A stretch of DNA of 6,911 nucleotides, taken from the NCBI GenBank assembly GCA_012514865.1, contig JAAYZO010000678.1, positions 1 to 6,911 on the forward strand, read 5' to 3'. The DNA is from Lentisphaerota bacterium. Its GTDB lineage: Bacteria; Verrucomicrobiota; Lentisphaeria; Oligosphaerales; JAFGRS01. Below, one piece after another: positions 4,911 to 6,911 of this stretch. The notes beneath the pieces were generated by a model. The model saw only the letters and a list, made by a program, of their open reading frames with translations, was not told the DNA's origin and made no database searches. Every line of letters starts with the position of its first letter. Position 1 is the first letter of the stretch. The translations under genes were made by a program, and so were the position numbers.

Positions 4911-6761
4911 TCAGTTGCGGGTGTGCTCGAGGCGTCGGCGCAGGCGGTCGGCCTCGGCCTTGTCGCCGTTGTTCTCGAGGGCCTGCAGCAGGATGCGCTG
5001 GAGGGCGTCCGCCGGCAGGGGCACGCCGGGCTGGTTCTCGAGGGAGCGGAGGTAGCGTTTGAGGAAGCGCACCGCCTCATCGGTCTGCTTGGTCTCGCTG
5101 GTCAGGTCGAGGTAGGCAGCGAGGAGCCCGGCGAGTTTCTGGCCCTCGCGTCTCTGGTCTCGCAGGAGTGCCTCGAGGTGCTCGCGGGCCTTTCGGAAGT
5201 CGCCGCGGTCATAGGCGGCGCGGACCTGTTCCGAGACCAGAGCGCGGGCGAGGTCGTCGCGGTCGCGGTCGAGGGTACGGACATTGCGGCGGAGGACGCG
5301 TTCAGCGCCCTCGGCGTCGCCGAGTCGTCGCAGCGCCTCGGCCTGTCGGGCGCCGATGCCGGCGACGATGTCGGGGTAACTCCTGAAGGCGGTGGCCTGT
5401 CGGGCCAGGAGGTCGGCGAGGCCGCGCCAGTCCGCGGCGGTCTCGTGGCGCCGGGCCAGCACGCGCCAGGGCAGCTCGTACCGCGGCGACGACGCCAGGC
5501 AGCGTTCGGCGAGCCGTTCCGCGGCGGTGTCGAAGCCGAGCTGCTGCAGGACCATCGCCAGGCGGCCGAGGCGGGCCACGGCGCTGTAGGCCTCGTCGTG
5601 CAGGGCGCGGTCGCAGAGGAAGCCGACCTCGTGGTCGGTCAGCGGCTGGTTGGTCTGCGGGTTGGTGGCAACGCCGACGGCGTACTTGTCGTAGGCATAG
5701 CGCCCGACGTCCATCTCCCAGTTCTCCGGGGTCTTCATATAGCCGAACCAGGCGTGGGGTCCGCGCCGGCCCTCGCCGACGAAGAGCAGCGCCGGCACGC
5801 CCCAGGCGCGGGCCGCGAGCACCGCGAAGTAGGCCTGGTCGACGCAGATGCCGCCCTGCTCGCGGATGGCCGCGAGAGTGTAGGCGCCGTGCGGCCACTG
5901 GTAGGCGGCACGCTGCAGCCGGGCCTCGTCGTAGCGGATGTCGAAGAAGTTGCGGTCCCAGCGTCCTGGGCGGACCTCATCGCGCACCCAGCGCAGCTCG
6001 GACAGGGGCACGGGGGTATCGACCACCTGCGTCAGGGCCGTCACCGAGAGTCGCCGGTAGGGCAGCCCCGAGCGGCGGCGGGCGAAGAGGTCGCGGGCGT
6101 CGTCGTAGCGTGCTGTGATCGGGTCGTCGAGGCGTGGCGGCGGGCCGCCCATCTGCGGGTGGAGCGGCCGGCGGGGCTGGTCCCAGACCAGTGCCAGGGC
6201 GAGGATAAGGCGGCGGTACTCGTCACGGCCGGCGGGGTCGTGGTCGAAGAGCGCCTCGACGACGCCGTAGAGGCCGCCCCAGTCGTCCTCGGCAGTCAGC
6301 AGGTCGAGGACCTCCTCGAGGTCGTCATCGCGGCCGAGGAGCCAGGCCAGGGGCTCGCGCCGGAAGGCCCGGCCGGCGGCGCCGTCGCGGACCTGGACCA
6401 GGAGCAGGAGGGCATCGGCGGCGCGCAGGAGCATCGGCAGCTCGCCCTCGGTGGGGACATCGCGGGGTGAGGTCAGGACCTTGCCGAAGACCCCGGCGAG
6501 GGTATCGAGAGCCGGCTCGAAGCGGCGTTCGACGAGGGCCTCCACGACCAGCTCCGCGTAGAGCGGCTGGGCATCCTGGGCCTTGGGGGCCTGCTGCAGT
6601 CGTCGCAGCACCTGATCGAAGCGCGGCTCGGCGGCGCCGGCCAGGGCGGCGGCCAGGGTCAGCAGGAGCGCCGCCACGCCGGTCAGGCCGGCAGCGCGGC
6701 AGGATGGCCGAGCGCGCCGAGGACGGCCGGCGGCGAGGCAGGGCGTGTTGTCGTGGGTCAT
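4911..6761 (-). CDS. Exported transglutaminase-like domain protein with TPR-like C-terminus
   Basis: This is a 616-residue uncharacterised protein. Residues 1-44 look like a Sec signal peptide: a long basic n-region (RPRRARPSCR), the hydrophobic stretch AALLLTLAAALAG, and an AGA/AEP cleavage region near 43-44. It should therefore act in the periplasm or envelope. Residues 280-355 hold a transglutaminase-like (papain-fold) core: GGICVDQAYFAVLAARAWGVP with Cys306, GPHAWFGYM with His336, and WEMDVGRY with Asp351, a complete candidate Cys-His-Asp triad. Such bacterial domains are more often proteases, amidases or peptide-binding modules than true cross-linkers. Residues about 395-612 are repeated amphipathic helices of TPR-like character, for example EALRRLGDAEGAERVL and AYDRGDFRKAREHLEALL, suggesting a partner-binding scaffold. 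The segment 50-275 is helical and unrecognised. The ATG at 6761 is chosen because later starts would cut into the signal peptide; the ribosome-binding site is weak. It stands alone, convergent with the peptidase operon. Confidence 0.82.
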   Translation of the reverse strand: MTHDNTPCLAAGRPRRARPSCRAAGLTGVAALLLTLAAALAGAAEPRFDQVLRRLQQAPKAQDAQPLYAELVVEALVERRFEPALDTLAGVFGKVLTSPRDVPTEGELPMLLRAADALLLLVQVRDGAAGRAFRREPLAWLLGRDDDLEEVLDLLTAEDDWGGLYGVVEALFDHDPAGRDEYRRLILALALVWDQPRRPLHPQMGGPPPRLDDPITARYDDARDLFARRRSGLPYRRLSVTALTQVVDTPVPLSELRWVRDEVRPGRWDRNFFDIRYDEARLQRAAYQWPHGAYTLAAIREQGGICVDQAYFAVLAARAWGVPALLFVGEGRRGPHAWFGYMKTPENWEMDVGRYAYDKYAVGVATNPQTNQPLTDHEVGFLCDRALHDEAYSAVARLGRLAMVLQQLGFDTAAERLAERCLASSPRYELPWRVLARRHETAADWRGLADLLARQATAFRSYPDIVAGIGARQAEALRRLGDAEGAERVLRRNVRTLDRDRDDLARALVSEQVRAAYDRGDFRKAREHLEALLRDQRREGQKLAGLLAAYLDLTSETKQTDEAVRFLKRYLRSLENQPGVPLPADALQRILLQALENNGDKAEADRLRRRLEHTRN

Positions 6762-6911
6762 GGTCTGACACCCGTATGAGACGTGGCGGTGGGACGCGCA
6801 CGGCTCTGTCGCAGACGTTCAGCCTGCGATGCGTCTTGTCCGATGTCCCAGGGCCTTGCCCCGGGCTGATGAACGATGCCCTTTCAGGTCGCCGGAGCGG
6901 AGTCCCGCGGA

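Noticed and set aside
4923..6470. Long plus-strand open frame opposite the transglutaminase-like gene
   Set aside because: It is a shadow of the minus-strand coding sequence, which carries the signal peptide and catalytic motifs. The antisense product has none.
6762..6911. Promoter upstream of the transglutaminase-like gene
   Set aside because: The best -10-like hexamer (CATACG or TCATAC on the minus strand near 6774-6779) has no acceptable -35 at 16-18 bp, so I cannot support a call.

Overview
This is a very GC-rich, gene-dense bacterial window. It holds six protein-coding loci, one of them frameshifted, and one roughly 650-bp repeat-filled intergenic region. The organism cannot be named from the sequence. 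The exported transglutaminase-like protein with its GGICVDQAYF core, and the repeat style of the 4.5-4.8 kb region, remind me of high-GC Planctomycetota and related PVC bacteria. That is recollection, not a search result, and a high-GC proteobacterium is not excluded.

Layout, left to right. (1) 1-733, plus strand: the 3' part of a FabG-like short-chain dehydrogenase/reductase whose reading frame breaks exactly at the catalytic-serine motif. (2) 743-1870, minus strand: a CoaBC-type coenzyme A biosynthesis protein with a well-preserved CoaB synthetase half. Its CoaC (decarboxylase) half has lost every signature residue I looked for. (3) 1904-2560, minus strand: a response regulator with an intact receiver and a helical, non-HTH C-terminus. 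It lies 33 nt upstream of the coaB gene, with a small perfect hairpin in the gap, so the two are probably one operon. (4) 2561-2822: a divergent promoter region with one plausible sigma-70-type promoter facing each way. (5) 2823-3116, plus strand: a TrpR-family repressor, translationally coupled by an ATGA overlap to (6) 3113-4261, plus strand: an M24 (Xaa-Pro type) metallopeptidase with all five metal ligands. (7) 4262-4910: no convincing gene, but many inverted repeats, two sets of 9-bp tandem repeats, and a composite element of two identical 20-bp copies around a long hairpin. (8) 4911-6761, minus strand: a secreted or envelope transglutaminase-like cysteine-protease-fold protein with a helical, TPR-like C-terminal half. 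The last 150 nt (6762-6911) lie upstream of that gene; I see no clear promoter or gene there.

How the genes may work together: the TrpR-like protein and the peptidase form a two-gene operon, which suggests amino-acid-responsive control of peptide turnover (inference). The response regulator and coaB form the opposite arm of the same divergent control region. I see no defence, mobile or secondary-metabolite system here. The points most worth following are the inactivated CoaC domain, the trpR-peptidase coupling, the degenerate DHp-like tail on the response regulator, and the structured repeat island.
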